64,000 nt of DNA from Thermoanaerobacterium butyriciformans (GCF_017874545.1 NZ_JAGGLT010000007.1:33580-97579); one strand, 5' to 3'; shown: positions 51,936-61,812, counted from the stretch's first letter. Notes: a model not told the origin generated them from the sequence alone. Numbers and translations: made by a program.

Positions 51936-52257
51936 TTTGTATCACCTCGTCTTCTAATAATTTAAGGACGTTGTAGTAAATTCTTCCCTGCATGAAAGGT
52001 TCATAGTGCATCAAAGAAATCAGCTCATTACACGCTCTCATGTATTTTCTTTCGTCAAGAGCCTTCTTTATTTTAATAAGGTGAAAAATGTATGACATAT
52101 GAAGTATATCTCTTCTTTCATACTTCTCAGAAGGCTTTAATTTCTTCAACTCCATGTAAAACTCCTTTAAAGCATTTCTTGCTTCTAAATTTTTCTCTTC
52201 TTCTTCATCATTCCACCAACTGCCATAAGGTTCTAAAATAGAATAGAGCTTTTCCAT
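51925..52257 (-). CDS. Unknown small helical protein
   Basis: 110 residues, acidic and predicted helical (MEKLYSILEPYGSWWNDEEEE ... SYIFHLIKIKKALDERKYMRACNELISL). No motif recognised. It sits between the M23 hydrolase gene (22 bases) and the previous entry, so it is probably part of the transfer operon or its cargo. Confidence 0.6.
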   Translation of the reverse strand: MEKLYSILEPYGSWWNDEEEEKNLEARNALKEFYMELKKLKPSEKYERRDILHMSYIFHLIKIKKALDERKYMRACNELISLMHYEPFMQGRIYYNVLKLLEDEVIQNST

Positions 52258-52279
52258 CTCTTAGCCTCCAATATAAAAA

Positions 52280-53215
52280 TTATTTAAAAAAGTCTAACGG
52301 ATTTACAGCCTTTCCTCCGTTTCTCACTTCAAAATGAAGATGAGGGCCTGTGCTTTTCCCTGTAGAACCCACATAACCGATAACATCACCAGCTTTCACA
52401 ATTTGACCTTTGTTTACTGCTATTTTAGATAAATGTGCATATCTCGTTTCCAAATTGTTGTTGTGCCATATAAAAACGACTAATCCATAGCCGTCATTCC
52501 ATCCTGCATATACTACCTCGCCATCTGCTGCAGCTTTAACTGGCGTACCCAACGGTACAGCAATGTCAATACCAGAATGATACCTTTCCCCACCATAAAC
52601 AGGGTCAATCCGCGTACCAAAACCTGAAGTTATTGCGTACCCACCAGACAATGGCCACTTAAGTTCATTTTCAACAGGCGTCCACCCACTAGAAATATCA
52701 GTAGCAGGCGAATCCAAAAACTCAGAAAAATCAATACTTAAAAATTCCTTAACCTTATTTTTTTGTTCTTTAGTAAAGTTCAGCATATTCAAAACTTCGT
52801 CAATACTTCTAAGCCGGTAAATAGGATATCTAACAACATCATCACCTTTCTTAACTTCTATATATCCTGTAATCTCTACAAACATCTTTGCTAATTCTTC
52901 AATTTCATCACGGTTTGCCTTACTAAAATCTTGATTAAACCTCACAGCATCTATAGCAACGAGATTTTTCCAGTCAACTTCTACACCATCACTATAAGGA
53001 TTTTTTGTGCTTTCACTTACCTTTTCTGCAATGCTTATATACATCTGAACTTGCTCATAGCTTACAAGAGGTACCTTCTCATAAGCAGTAATAGGTCCTG
53101 CAAAAACCAACGTAAGAAATACAATTGGAATAAAAATAAAAAGAAGTGCAAACTTTAAAGCACTTTCAAAATCGTCAGGTAAAAAAGCTATTAAAACCTT
53201 CCCTAAAATTTGCAT
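52280..53215 (-). CDS. M23-family cell-wall endopeptidase of the conjugation system
   Basis: 311 residues from ATG 53215, which overlaps the VirB4 stop (TGATG). N-terminal transmembrane helix (about 20-40), then an extracellular region, and a C-terminal LytM/M23 domain: SGFGTRIDP, YHSGIDIAVPLGTPV and GPHLHFEVRNGG with the metal-binding His and Asp. It probably opens peptidoglycan for the transfer channel, the VirB1-like role in Gram-positive type IV systems. Confidence 0.88.
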   Translation of the reverse strand: MQILGKVLIAFLPDDFESALKFALLFIFIPIVFLTLVFAGPITAYEKVPLVSYEQVQMYISIAEKVSESTKNPYSDGVEVDWKNLVAIDAVRFNQDFSKANRDEIEELAKMFVEITGYIEVKKGDDVVRYPIYRLRSIDEVLNMLNFTKEQKNKVKEFLSIDFSEFLDSPATDISSGWTPVENELKWPLSGGYAITSGFGTRIDPVYGGERYHSGIDIAVPLGTPVKAAADGEVVYAGWNDGYGLVVFIWHNNNLETRYAHLSKIAVNKGQIVKAGDVIGYVGSTGKSTGPHLHFEVRNGGKAVNPLDFFK

Positions 53216-54996
53216 CAATTTCCTCCTCCAGTAAGGTACTGAAGTTCATAAGGTGCCGCCTCAATCTTAATATGAATCTTCTGAGTGCCTGCCACAAAAA
53301 GTCCTTCTCCCCTTTTTGCGTTTGCTAAAAGATCGTGCTCGGCTTCAGACAAATTCATAAGCCCTGATATTGTCTCTAAGTCCTTTTCTCCTTGTGCAAG
53401 AAGAAGTTTAAAAGTAGGATTGTCCAGAAGTGCCTGTCCATATCTTTGAACCTCTGGTGCAAGAGAATCAATTATATTTTGGATTATCACGACAAGGCTT
53501 CCATTGTATTTCCTTATTCTTTTTGAAGTATCCCTTAAAAATGCTATTGCTTGAGGTGTCTGAGGATCTACAAGCATCCAAGCCTCATCTACAACTAAGA
53601 TTGTCTTCTCCTTTCTATCCCTTTCAATAATATTCCATGCAAAAGACAGAACATTAAAGTACTGTGCTCTTTTTACTTGATCCTCTGCATTCTGCAGTTC
53701 ATGCACATCAAAAACAATAAAATCAGAATCAGCTTCAACAGTGCTTGGCCCAGCCCAAAGGTACGAATCCGCTCCTTCAGCAGCTCTTTTAAGAAGCACT
53801 GAAAGTCTTCCATACGCATCAGGATTGTTTTCAGATGCTTTAACACAATACTCATAAAGCTCCCTAATATTTGGCCACGTATCATTTGAAATGTCCTCAG
53901 GATTCGTATCCCACAAAATGCCAGCCTTTTTATACACTTCTACTAAAGCATCTTCCAATGCTGCCTTTTCAACATCTGTCAAATCTCTAAGATATAAACT
54001 AAAAAAAGTCCTTAATGTCTGAATATGTAGTGCCAAAGGACTCTTAAGAGAATTAGATTCATCTGTCTCTTTCTCCTCAACCGGTCTTAACCTTACTTGT
54101 AGAGGATTTATTCTGCCTTCACCGCCTGTGCAATTAATCCACACTCCATTAAGCTTTTTGCACATATCCTTATATTCTCTCTCTGGATCTATAATAATCA
54201 CTCTGCTGCCTTGCATGTATTCTCTTAAAAGAAGCATTTTAGCAGTAAAGCTCTTTCCTGCTCCAGGCTTTGCTAAGATAATCCAGTTAGAATTAGTCCT
54301 GTCTCCACCCCGCTTCCATATATCAACCAAAACCAATCCTCCATCTCTATCCTTTCCCAATACAACACCACTTCCATCATTTATGCCTGATGCAGTAAAA
54401 GGAAAAGAAGCAGCAACAGTTTCTGCAGGCATATTTCTTCCTCCTGCATCCTTTACATCATCGTGTAACATGCACCATGGTCCTACAGCCTTAAGACCTT
54501 CCTCCTGCCTAAAGACAAGAATTCTCCCTCTCATCCCCGAAGCTGCTAAAGTTGATTCAACCTGCCGCACTTTCCTATCAAGACTTTGCTGGTCATTATC
54601 AAGAACCATTAAAACCACAGTAACATAAAAAACTTGCTGTTGTTCCTGGTCTATTTTTCTCATAAGCTCCTCAGCATCCTTCAAAGATTGCTCAGTTCGC
54701 TGTATTGTAAGGGCATTACCGCCCATTTCAAGTCTGCCTGCATATTCCCCTATAGCCTTATTTAAACTTAAAATGAGATTTGTCGGATCAGTAGGTTCAA
54801 TGTGAACAGAACACACAACACCAGGCATTGCTGCAATCTTAGAAAGCCATGCAGCATTTACTTTAGGAGGATAACCTGCAATAACCATTATCCTTGCAAA
54901 TTGATCATTAAAAACAACCTGCTTTCCACTAAATTCAAGTGCTTGAGGCGATATCATATCAATCAAACCTGTAAGTACATCTGCACCTTTCTTCAT
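53215..54996 (-). CDS. VirB4-type conjugation ATPase
   Basis: 593 residues from ATG 54996 (MKKGADVLTGL) after AAAGGAGTGATGTGC. HerA/FtsK-like motor with Walker A ILAKPGAGKSFTAKM near residue 250, Walker B ILVVDEAWML near 470 and IIQNIIDSLA after it. VirB4 powers assembly of the type IV channel. The protein lacks much of the usual N-terminal domain, which the upstream gene seems to supply. Confidence 0.92.
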   Translation of the reverse strand: MKKGADVLTGLIDMISPQALEFSGKQVVFNDQFARIMVIAGYPPKVNAAWLSKIAAMPGVVCSVHIEPTDPTNLILSLNKAIGEYAGRLEMGGNALTIQRTEQSLKDAEELMRKIDQEQQQVFYVTVVLMVLDNDQQSLDRKVRQVESTLAASGMRGRILVFRQEEGLKAVGPWCMLHDDVKDAGGRNMPAETVAASFPFTASGINDGSGVVLGKDRDGGLVLVDIWKRGGDRTNSNWIILAKPGAGKSFTAKMLLLREYMQGSRVIIIDPEREYKDMCKKLNGVWINCTGGEGRINPLQVRLRPVEEKETDESNSLKSPLALHIQTLRTFFSLYLRDLTDVEKAALEDALVEVYKKAGILWDTNPEDISNDTWPNIRELYEYCVKASENNPDAYGRLSVLLKRAAEGADSYLWAGPSTVEADSDFIVFDVHELQNAEDQVKRAQYFNVLSFAWNIIERDRKEKTILVVDEAWMLVDPQTPQAIAFLRDTSKRIRKYNGSLVVIIQNIIDSLAPEVQRYGQALLDNPTFKLLLAQGEKDLETISGLMNLSEAEHDLLANAKRGEGLFVAGTQKIHIKIEAAPYELQYLTGGGN

Positions 54997-55001
54997 GCAC
55001 A

Positions 55002-55652
55002 TCACTCCTTTTCTTTAAAATGACTTTCAAAGACAGGTGGCAGATACGGTCCACTAAATGATGGTGCTTTCTCAAAAGCCGCCTGAGATGGATGCGTAAA
55101 ACTAAAAAGCATATCTATTATTTCTTGATCAGAAGTTACATCAGATTTAAGTCCTGACTTCTCAAGATTAGAAGCAAGTTCATGAATTTTAACTTTAAGC
55201 TCTTCTTTTTCCTTGTTTGATAGCATAATAAAAAAACGCCTTTCTATTGCCTCACCACTTGTAACAATAGAAGCGACGTATTTCAAATACTCCTGAAGCA
55301 ATTTTCTCTTTGTCATGTTTACTTCTTCTTTCGATTTCGACTGAAGAAAACCAATATATGAATCAAGATCGACAGGTCGCCCTATGGAAAATATCTGCAT
55401 AGTATCCTTTAAACCATTTAAAGCTTCATACATGGACTGAATAATTCTCTTTTTCTCATTCTCGCTTTTTAATCCTATATTTAATGGCCAAACTCTTAAA
55501 ACACATACATATCTCCCATCTTTCAATAGGATCATATCATTCCCGACATCTTTAACAGGAAACCAATCCTGTACAGTCTTCTTTTTCAGCTCATCTTTCT
55601 TCTCTTTGTCATTTTTTAAAGCTTTCTCTTTTTTCAATAAACCTATCAACAT
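55002..55652 (-). CDS. TraC/VirB4 N-terminal-domain-like conjugation protein
   Basis: 216 residues, lysine-rich start then WFPVKDVGNDMILLKDGRYVCVLRVWPLN, the pattern found at the N-terminus of VirB4/TraC proteins, followed by helical sequence ending in FSGPYLPPVFESHFKEKE. Five bases upstream of the VirB4 gene. It looks like a stand-alone VirB4 N-domain, an arrangement seen in clostridial conjugative elements. Confidence 0.65.
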   Translation of the reverse strand: MLIGLLKKEKALKNDKEKKDELKKKTVQDWFPVKDVGNDMILLKDGRYVCVLRVWPLNIGLKSENEKKRIIQSMYEALNGLKDTMQIFSIGRPVDLDSYIGFLQSKSKEEVNMTKRKLLQEYLKYVASIVTSGEAIERRFFIMLSNKEKEELKVKIHELASNLEKSGLKSDVTSDQEIIDMLFSFTHPSQAAFEKAPSFSGPYLPPVFESHFKEKE

Positions 55653-55946
55653 CTATTCCCTCCCAATTACGTTAAGATATCTTCTCTGCTTCTTACTCCA
55701 TTTAATGTAGCTTTTTATTAAACTTAACACACTATTTCCATCTGGTCCTGGAATAACCAAAAAATACGCAAGTCCAGTAAATATAAACACAACCAAATAT
55801 CTTATTAGAGATTGAGTAAAAATAGATAAAACAAGATAGACAAAAATACCTAACAAAAAACCTGAAAGAACGAAAAAAAGCTCATTCCATCCAAAATCGG
55901 GTATCAATTCAAATTTTCCCGAGATATTCTTAGGTACCTGATACAA
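55653..55946 (-). CDS. PrgI-family (VirB3-like) membrane protein
   Basis: 97 residues beginning MYQVPKNISGKFELIPDFGW, the PrgI signature, with two close transmembrane helices (about 25-70) and a basic C-tail (KWSKKQRRYLN). VirB3-like subunits pair with VirB4. Directly adjacent to the previous gene. Confidence 0.85.
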   Translation of the reverse strand: MYQVPKNISGKFELIPDFGWNELFFVLSGFLLGIFVYLVLSIFTQSLIRYLVVFIFTGLAYFLVIPGPDGNSVLSLIKSYIKWSKKQRRYLNVIGRE

Positions 55947-55952
55947 ATTAGA

Positions 55953-56819
55953 TCACCCCTTCAATATCGCTTTTCGTAAAATATACATGCTTCCTGCCGA
56001 CTGTCCAGCCTGACCCACTGCAGATCCTATTCCAGTATGATATGCAAACTGTCTTAAGACAGAAGGAGTCTTAAATGCTACCCATAGCCAGCCTATAAGC
56101 ATTAAAAGGCTCAAAACAGATGAATTAAATTGCATATTTACCTCTGTAGAAAGAAATCCCCTTATCATAAAAGTTTGAACAGCTTGAGAAAGAGATAAGA
56201 CAATAAGCTCTCTCCACCACACCGTCCATACACCTTCATCTGGCCTTGTAAGTCCTACAGCCATTATTGGTGCTGAAACTGCAAGAAAAGCTATCTCTAC
56301 TGCTCTTATCCCTGTCTGAATCAAAATCAATATCCAAACTATTAACACTGTAAAAGCTATTAAAATCATGGCTATAGTAGAAGATAAAGATAATGAAAGT
56401 ATGTTTTGAGTCCATATAACAGGATTGCCAGCTTGTGTTGATGGAAGTGACGCTATAGCCTTTGCAAATTCAGAGCCCCATTCATAAATTGTATTGACTG
56501 CCCAAGGACCTGCTGAAACCATCAATGCAGCAAAAGCAGTTCTTTTAACAAGTTCAAATGGTCGAGCAGATGAATCACCAGAAGAATATAAAATATACGT
56601 CTTAAATGCTTCAGCAGCAACCTTTACACCCAAAAGAGTTCCTGCTATAAGCTTAGTAAAATAAATTGCATTAGTTATGTAAGGTGTATTGAGAATTTTT
56701 ATAGCCACAGCCATTTCATCCCCCAAGAATGAAATGAAAAGCCCTAAAATACTGTCGAATGTATTTGAAATAAAGGTTGTCACTGCATTCATAATCATGT
56801 TCTCTATCGTTGTTAACAA
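55953..56819 (-). CDS. TrbL/VirB6-like polytopic channel protein
   Basis: 288 residues from TTG 56819 after GGAGGTGCTTTTT; a GTG at 56828 falls inside that ribosome site. About six transmembrane helices; FLAVSAPIMAVGLTRPDEGVWTVWWRE-like sequence around residue 190-215 is typical of the firmicute conjugal TrbL family. It forms the inner membrane part of the transfer channel. Confidence 0.82.
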   Translation of the reverse strand: MLTTIENMIMNAVTTFISNTFDSILGLFISFLGDEMAVAIKILNTPYITNAIYFTKLIAGTLLGVKVAAEAFKTYILYSSGDSSARPFELVKRTAFAALMVSAGPWAVNTIYEWGSEFAKAIASLPSTQAGNPVIWTQNILSLSLSSTIAMILIAFTVLIVWILILIQTGIRAVEIAFLAVSAPIMAVGLTRPDEGVWTVWWRELIVLSLSQAVQTFMIRGFLSTEVNMQFNSSVLSLLMLIGWLWVAFKTPSVLRQFAYHTGIGSAVGQAGQSAGSMYILRKAILKG

Positions 56820-56862
56820 AAAAAGCACCTCCTAAAAGGGCCTTAAATCCGGCCCTTTTAAA

Positions 56863-57105
56863 TTATTTAAAATATGATAAAAAGACTTTAACAAGTGATG
56901 CAGCACTCATTCCAATTGCTCCACCAATCAATACATTTTTTATAGATCTGTTGTGAGCAGCAGTGACTGATGGATCTCCATCACTCATCTGTTTCATAAG
57001 TGCATGATACCCGATAGCTGCTCCTGATGCTGCAGGAATTAGGTAAAGAATCCATGTTAAAGCATCATTTAAAAGATTAAAAGCACCAGAAATAATTGTT
57101 GGCAT
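56863..57105 (-). CDS. VirB2-like small membrane protein
   Basis: 80 residues, two transmembrane helices (about 15-35 and 57-75) separated by a polar loop with KQMSDGDPSVTAAHNRSIKN. Size, topology and its place between VirD4 and VirB6 genes fit a VirB2/TrbC-type pilin-like subunit. A GGAGGAG ribosome site precedes it. Confidence 0.7.
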   Translation of the reverse strand: MPTIISGAFNLLNDALTWILYLIPAASGAAIGYHALMKQMSDGDPSVTAAHNRSIKNVLIGGAIGMSAASLVKVFLSYFK

Positions 57106-57118
57106 AAATTCTCCTCCT

Positions 57119-58930
57119 TCATCTTAATTTTGATAATAAATTTTGATCTGTTCTGTCTTTATCTGTCTTGTCTTTTTCTGCTATAGTTGGCACCCAAACA
57201 GGAACAGTTATCACCTCCTTTTTAATGTTATATTCTATAGAAGGCACTAAATCTTTGCTTGCAGGCCATTCAGAAATATCAGGAAGTGGAAGAAAGGCTG
57301 GATTATATCTGGCTTGAAGGATAAGTGACTTATCCTTTGGCCACCTTAACACTTCGTCTGGAAGTAAAAGAGGCCTTCCTGTAAGGCCTTCTGTTGTACC
57401 ATGACTAAAATCTGTATTTCTAACCTGTGAAGAATAGCTTTCTGTCCTAACCGTATATTGACCCGTCTTTCCACTTATTATCCTTGCTGTTTCTAAATCT
57501 GTAGTAAGAATGTATAACCATGTGGCACAGTTTCCTGTAATCGTCTGAGAAAGTTCTCTGTACTTAGCCTTAATCTGAGATATATCCTGAACAGCCAATA
57601 AAAACCTCATACCCCTTCCTGCTGCAACAGTAACTTTCCTATCAAATTCAGGTATTGTAGGAAGATTTCCAAATTCATCAAGTATAAAATTTACTCTTCT
57701 TAAAAGCCGCCCTCCATTTTTATTTGCTAAATCGACTAAAGCTTGATATGTCTGTTGTATATACAAAGTGGCCAATATATTTCTCGTGCCTCTCTCATCC
57801 GGTATAACGATAAAAACAGCTACTTTTTCTTTTCCTAAGTCATCTAAATTGTGATCCTGATTTGATGTAAGCCAAATAACCGCAGGGTCTGACCAAAGTC
57901 TAAGCTGTGCTGCAGTTCCTGTAAAAATCGAGCTTCTTAATCTATCTTCTGAAAGTGCTGCAACACCATAAGCTGATGATGCAGGATGGTCTTTAGGAAG
58001 AGAACGAAAATATTCATCTAATAATTCTCCACCGCCTGCTCCCATTTGATGTAGCATTTCATACACACTTCCTAAATGCCTTGCCTCATAAGGAGCAAAA
58101 GAAGCAACAGCCAAAATCAAAGCAGCAGTCAAACTTTCTTGCGACTGTGGCCATATAGGATCTCCTGTGTACTGCTGCTGATTGCTTATAATATTTGCAA
58201 GGTCCCACGCCGTTTGACTTGCTAAAGAATAATCATTGGAGTCCAGTGCAGATGAAACGCGTAAAAGTGGATTCCACTGATTCCCCCTGTATGGATCTCT
58301 AAGATCTATAAGGATTACTTTATATCTTTCGCTTTTTAAATACTCTGATGAATGGCTATAGATCTCACCTTTCGGATCAGATACAACAATGCTCTCTCCT
58401 GCTTTTGCTAAATTCCAGATTGTAGGAAGTATAACTCTTCTGGATTTTCCACTCCTTGTTGAACCTATAACTAAGCAATGCCCATCTCCTGAATCCAGCC
58501 ATGCTTTTTCTCTGTCAAAACCTACTACAAATCCGCCCTTTGCCAACTTACTTCTCGTATTCCATGCTGTAAATGTCTGTGAAATCTCCTTTTCTGTCCT
58601 CCATCTTGCAGTACCATGCTGTCCTTGCCCAAATGCTTCTGGTAAATTCATTAGATCGTTTCTTCTCTTTTTTCTGCCATAGATAGGATAAAAGACTGAA
58701 ACTAATGCTGCAAAAATAGTAGGCTGTAACCACATCCACGGAATTCGCACATCCTCTTTTTCTAATAGTGTTATTCCCGACAAAGGCTCTTTTCCTATGT
58801 ATGATATCCACGCATCAAAACCATTCTTAAAGCCATAATCTTTTGCATAAAGTGGAAAAATACAAAGAAAAGGTCCGAGTAAAAAGTCAGCAATAAGTAT
58901 TAGAATGGCTAAAGCAACTTTAAACTTCAC
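57119..58930 (-). CDS. VirD4/TraG-type coupling ATPase
   Basis: 603 residues from GTG 58930 after AAGGAGTGAGAGTC; an ATG at 58990 would overlap the relaxase far more. Two N-terminal transmembrane helices, then GTARWRTEKEI, Walker A VIGSTRSGKSRR near residue 155, FVIPDERG, and Walker B NFILDEFGNLP. It docks the relaxosome at the type IV channel. It overlaps the relaxase stop by 11 bases. Confidence 0.93.
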   Translation of the reverse strand: MKFKVALAILILIADFLLGPFLCIFPLYAKDYGFKNGFDAWISYIGKEPLSGITLLEKEDVRIPWMWLQPTIFAALVSVFYPIYGRKKRRNDLMNLPEAFGQGQHGTARWRTEKEISQTFTAWNTRSKLAKGGFVVGFDREKAWLDSGDGHCLVIGSTRSGKSRRVILPTIWNLAKAGESIVVSDPKGEIYSHSSEYLKSERYKVILIDLRDPYRGNQWNPLLRVSSALDSNDYSLASQTAWDLANIISNQQQYTGDPIWPQSQESLTAALILAVASFAPYEARHLGSVYEMLHQMGAGGGELLDEYFRSLPKDHPASSAYGVAALSEDRLRSSIFTGTAAQLRLWSDPAVIWLTSNQDHNLDDLGKEKVAVFIVIPDERGTRNILATLYIQQTYQALVDLANKNGGRLLRRVNFILDEFGNLPTIPEFDRKVTVAAGRGMRFLLAVQDISQIKAKYRELSQTITGNCATWLYILTTDLETARIISGKTGQYTVRTESYSSQVRNTDFSHGTTEGLTGRPLLLPDEVLRWPKDKSLILQARYNPAFLPLPDISEWPASKDLVPSIEYNIKKEVITVPVWVPTIAEKDKTDKDRTDQNLLSKLR

Positions 58931-60182
58931 GACTCTCACTCCTTCTTTCGACAGCCTTTCTCTTCTTTTCCATTTCCTTTTGAGCTGCAATATTACTCTG
59001 TGCTTCAGCTCTTAATCTTTCTCTTTCTAAAGATCTCCATGCTGACCGCCACACAGTATTTATAATCCTTGTTGGATCTTTTTGAAGTTGTGCTGCACCA
59101 TTTAATACAATCTGAGATACTCTCTTTTGTATGTCTTCATAAGCTTTTTCTGCTGCGCTTTCTAAAATTTCAGGATTTGATGTGTAATGGCTGGTCAGCT
59201 CTTTAGCAAGGTCTTTGTACCTTTCAACAGATTTATAAAAACTTGGTTGCTTTAAAAGCCAGTCTGTAATCTCCTTTGCTTTTTCTTTTACTTCAGGAGA
59301 CATGTAAGCATAAGCGATGCGTCCATGAGATGGCATAATCTTCGAAAGCTCTTTTAGCTTTTCCAAAAGCTCTTCTCTCGTAGTTTGGTCAAGAGTAGGT
59401 GGAAGACCGGGCTTTTCTCCATTTAATGCTTTTATTTCTATTCTTGCTTTTTTTACCTCATTTAGCAACTCTGAAATATCTCTTTTAGCCGTATCCCTTA
59501 TAAGATCCCGTACTGCTGATTTTTCTGCTGTAAGCGCAAGTCTTTCTTTTGCATATATTTCATTTAAAAATACTTTTCTTATGTCTTTTCTCTCACCTTC
59601 TGAAAGTTTTCCCCGATGCCTCTGAGGTGTTTTCTCCCACATTACAACATGTACATGTGGATGGCCTTTTTTCTGATGAAAGGCAGCAACCCACCTCATA
59701 TTTGACTCAGGTATACCCATTTTTGCTGCTGCATCTGATATTGTAGCTCTTAGAGCCTTCTCCCATGATTCTCTTGTAGTATATCCAAGTTTTACAGCAT
59801 CTTCTTCCTTCAACGACAGAATAAATCGCCAAGCAATACCTGAATGATTACTCAATTCTTTCATTCTCTCTTTTAAACTAACATTTTCATCAGAGCTAAA
59901 AAGCCCATGACTTCCCGGCCTTTCATCCATATACTTTACATGTCCTGCAGGAGTGCCAGCAATATCTATCTCAAAATTATCAATAAAATCATCGAAGCTG
60001 TCATATTCTGAAAGTATCTTATCTGCATATTTATTTCCCGCATCCAGTTCCTCTAATTCATTTAATTCACCCTTGTCAACACCAGATCTGGTTCCTATAT
60101 ACAAAAGATGCGCAACATTTTTAGCGCGATTTTCAAGAGTAGGTAAATAAAATTTTGCTATCATCACAAAAGGAGCTGTCAT
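58920..60182 (-). CDS. MobP-type relaxase (MobP3-like)
   Basis: 420 residues. The HUH-like histidine triad HPHVHVVMWE is near residue 177, and an N-terminal tyrosine-containing region (FYLPTLENRAKNVAHLLYIG) supplies candidate nucleophiles. After that a long helical region ends in a basic tail (KEMEKKRKAVERRSESR). It nicks oriT and pilots the strand. ATG 60182 overlaps the upstream gene's TGA, so they are coupled. The subclass is by resemblance. Confidence 0.85.
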   Translation of the reverse strand: MTAPFVMIAKFYLPTLENRAKNVAHLLYIGTRSGVDKGELNELEELDAGNKYADKILSEYDSFDDFIDNFEIDIAGTPAGHVKYMDERPGSHGLFSSDENVSLKERMKELSNHSGIAWRFILSLKEEDAVKLGYTTRESWEKALRATISDAAAKMGIPESNMRWVAAFHQKKGHPHVHVVMWEKTPQRHRGKLSEGERKDIRKVFLNEIYAKERLALTAEKSAVRDLIRDTAKRDISELLNEVKKARIEIKALNGEKPGLPPTLDQTTREELLEKLKELSKIMPSHGRIAYAYMSPEVKEKAKEITDWLLKQPSFYKSVERYKDLAKELTSHYTSNPEILESAAEKAYEDIQKRVSQIVLNGAAQLQKDPTRIINTVWRSAWRSLERERLRAEAQSNIAAQKEMEKKRKAVERRSESREV

Positions 60183-60553
60183 TCATTATCATCTCTTTCT
60201 TTGAGATAAGCTACTGCTTTTTTCCTTGCTTCATTGTAAAGCTCAACAGCATTTTGTTTTCCCAAATCTGCTATAGCCTGCACATTCATGTACATTGCTG
60301 TAGCTGCTGCAACGGCTGATTTGGCCATAAGCTTAGCTAATCTATCTTCCGTGGGTCTTAGTACATCTCGCATGGCTTTACGAACAGCTTCGGTAACTTT
60401 GTCAATACCATCATTTGCAGCCTCAATCAAAACCGCATCCGAAAGCATTTTTCTTGCAACAGCAGAAATAGATTCATCTCTTCTTGATGCTAAATTCACC
60501 AAAGCTTGATAAACATCCTCTGGCAATTGAACATTTATCCTTTTCAAAAACAT
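60179..60553 (-). CDS. Ribbon-helix-helix relaxosome accessory protein
   Basis: 124 residues. N-terminal RHH (RINVQLPEDVYQALVNLASRR) as in CopG/MobC proteins that bind oriT, then an alanine-rich amphipathic helical region (AKSAVAAATAMYMNVQAIAD). It is translationally coupled to the relaxase. Confidence 0.8.
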   Translation of the reverse strand: MFLKRINVQLPEDVYQALVNLASRRDESISAVARKMLSDAVLIEAANDGIDKVTEAVRKAMRDVLRPTEDRLAKLMAKSAVAAATAMYMNVQAIADLGKQNAVELYNEARKKAVAYLKERDDNE

Positions 60554-60559
60554 CCCTCC

Positions 60560-61195
60560 TCAAAAAATGATAAAAATTTTAAAAATTCTACGTGCAAAGA
60601 TTTCGTACCACATAATCAAATAAAAAATTATATCGTACCAAAGCTTAAAATCTTTATGAGGCATAAACCATAAACTTGCAGTAACAGGTACAAAATATAT
60701 TAACAAACTAATGTAATCAATAAGTGTTACCCTTTCCATATTTAGATTAAGCAAAACTTTAATTAAATTCGAAATACCGTATATTGCAAATGACCATCCA
60801 GTCCATATAAGAAATAAATACACGTGAATTTTCTCTCCTGTTATTTTAGATATTTTAGCTGGATTTAAAAAAGAAAAAAGGAAATCTTGAAAAGAGATAG
60901 AATAGAGTATATATACTGCAAAGAAAGTACCTAAAATGTGTGTTATACCTATAATTATGTCTTTTAAACCATATAAGTTAGATGTAACTCTTTCAAATTC
61001 TTCTTCATCATACAAGAATGGAGGAATACTATGCAAAATTTTTATTTTAGGATTTCTATCGCTTTTATTATCGACTTCTTTTTGCTCTTGCTCCCCATCA
61101 GCCCTTATATCATTCTTCCATTGATCCTTTTGATTACATTTAGACTTGCTTTTATCAGGATCAGCAAATTTTTTGTAGTTGCTTATTTTAAACAT
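60560..61195 (-). CDS. Membrane protein upstream of the relaxase genes
   Basis: 211 residues from ATG 61195 after GGAGGTGCCATTC. Polar N-terminal 70 residues, then four transmembrane helices (about residues 90-205) and a basic ending. No family recognised; six bases upstream of the RHH gene, so it belongs to the mobilisation operon. Confidence 0.65.
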   Translation of the reverse strand: MFKISNYKKFADPDKSKSKCNQKDQWKNDIRADGEQEQKEVDNKSDRNPKIKILHSIPPFLYDEEEFERVTSNLYGLKDIIIGITHILGTFFAVYILYSISFQDFLFSFLNPAKISKITGEKIHVYLFLIWTGWSFAIYGISNLIKVLLNLNMERVTLIDYISLLIYFVPVTASLWFMPHKDFKLWYDIIFYLIMWYEIFARRIFKIFIIF

Positions 61196-61812
61196 GAATG
61201 GCACCTCCAAAAACATCCAAATTCTCTACTGCTATTTATTTTTTATAAACCAGATGATTCTATCCTAAAACTTTACAAAGATTTTAGTAATGTTGCATTG
61301 CCAAATATCATTAAAAAAATGAAAGATAAAGACTCTTTCATTATAAAAACTCACCTATTTACTAATAAACAGAAGTTTATAAAAAAACTTACTACAGTTC
61401 CTTGTACAGTTGATTATCATGAATATAGCCCTACCTGTTGGGAAAAACTAACCCTAACTCTTACAATTTATTTTATAATTTTTGTAAAAAAGTTTTTTCT
61501 AAGAAATAAAAATACCTCTAATCTTACCGCAGTATTAAACAGAACTTTTTATCAAATTGTCATAAAAAAGCAACTTTAAAAACATAAAATTTCACGTGTG
61601 ACATATAAGCATCACTAAAGAATTCAGAATTATCAATGGTTAATAGCTATTTAAGGCACAAAAATGCACCTTCAGCATACGAAATGCACCTTAAAATACA
61701 CCTCTTACAAAACCAGTTCCGCCGGGCACTGCCCGGCGTGTGTGATGCACGAAGTGCACCTCCCCTTATCCTGCATTATAAAACCCAAGCATAATTACTA
61801 CACGCTTTTTAA
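61196..61812. other. 617-bp gap: possible broken plus-strand ORF and oriT-like zone
   Basis: The left part (to 61579) holds an open plus-strand frame with protein-like sequence (DSILKLYKDFSNVALPNIIK ... YHEYSPTCWEKLTL) but no start codon with a ribosome site; its upstream half is antisense to the membrane-protein gene. It may be a gene remnant. The right part carries the oriT candidate. Confidence 0.35.
61662..61763. other. Candidate origin of transfer (oriT)
   Basis: Direct repeats AAATGCACCTT at 61662-61672 and 61682-61692 with a related AAGTGCACCT at 61752-61761, then a GC-rich perfect hairpin CGCCGGGC-ACT-GCCCGGCG (61720-61738) and a second hairpin TGCAC-GAA-GTGCA. Such hairpins and repeats beside relaxase/RHH genes are typical of oriT; the nick site is not assigned. 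Confidence 0.5.

Noticed and set aside
61031..61579. 182-codon plus-strand gene
   Set aside because: First half is antisense to a better-supported membrane-protein gene and no start with ribosome site exists; kept only as a possible remnant.
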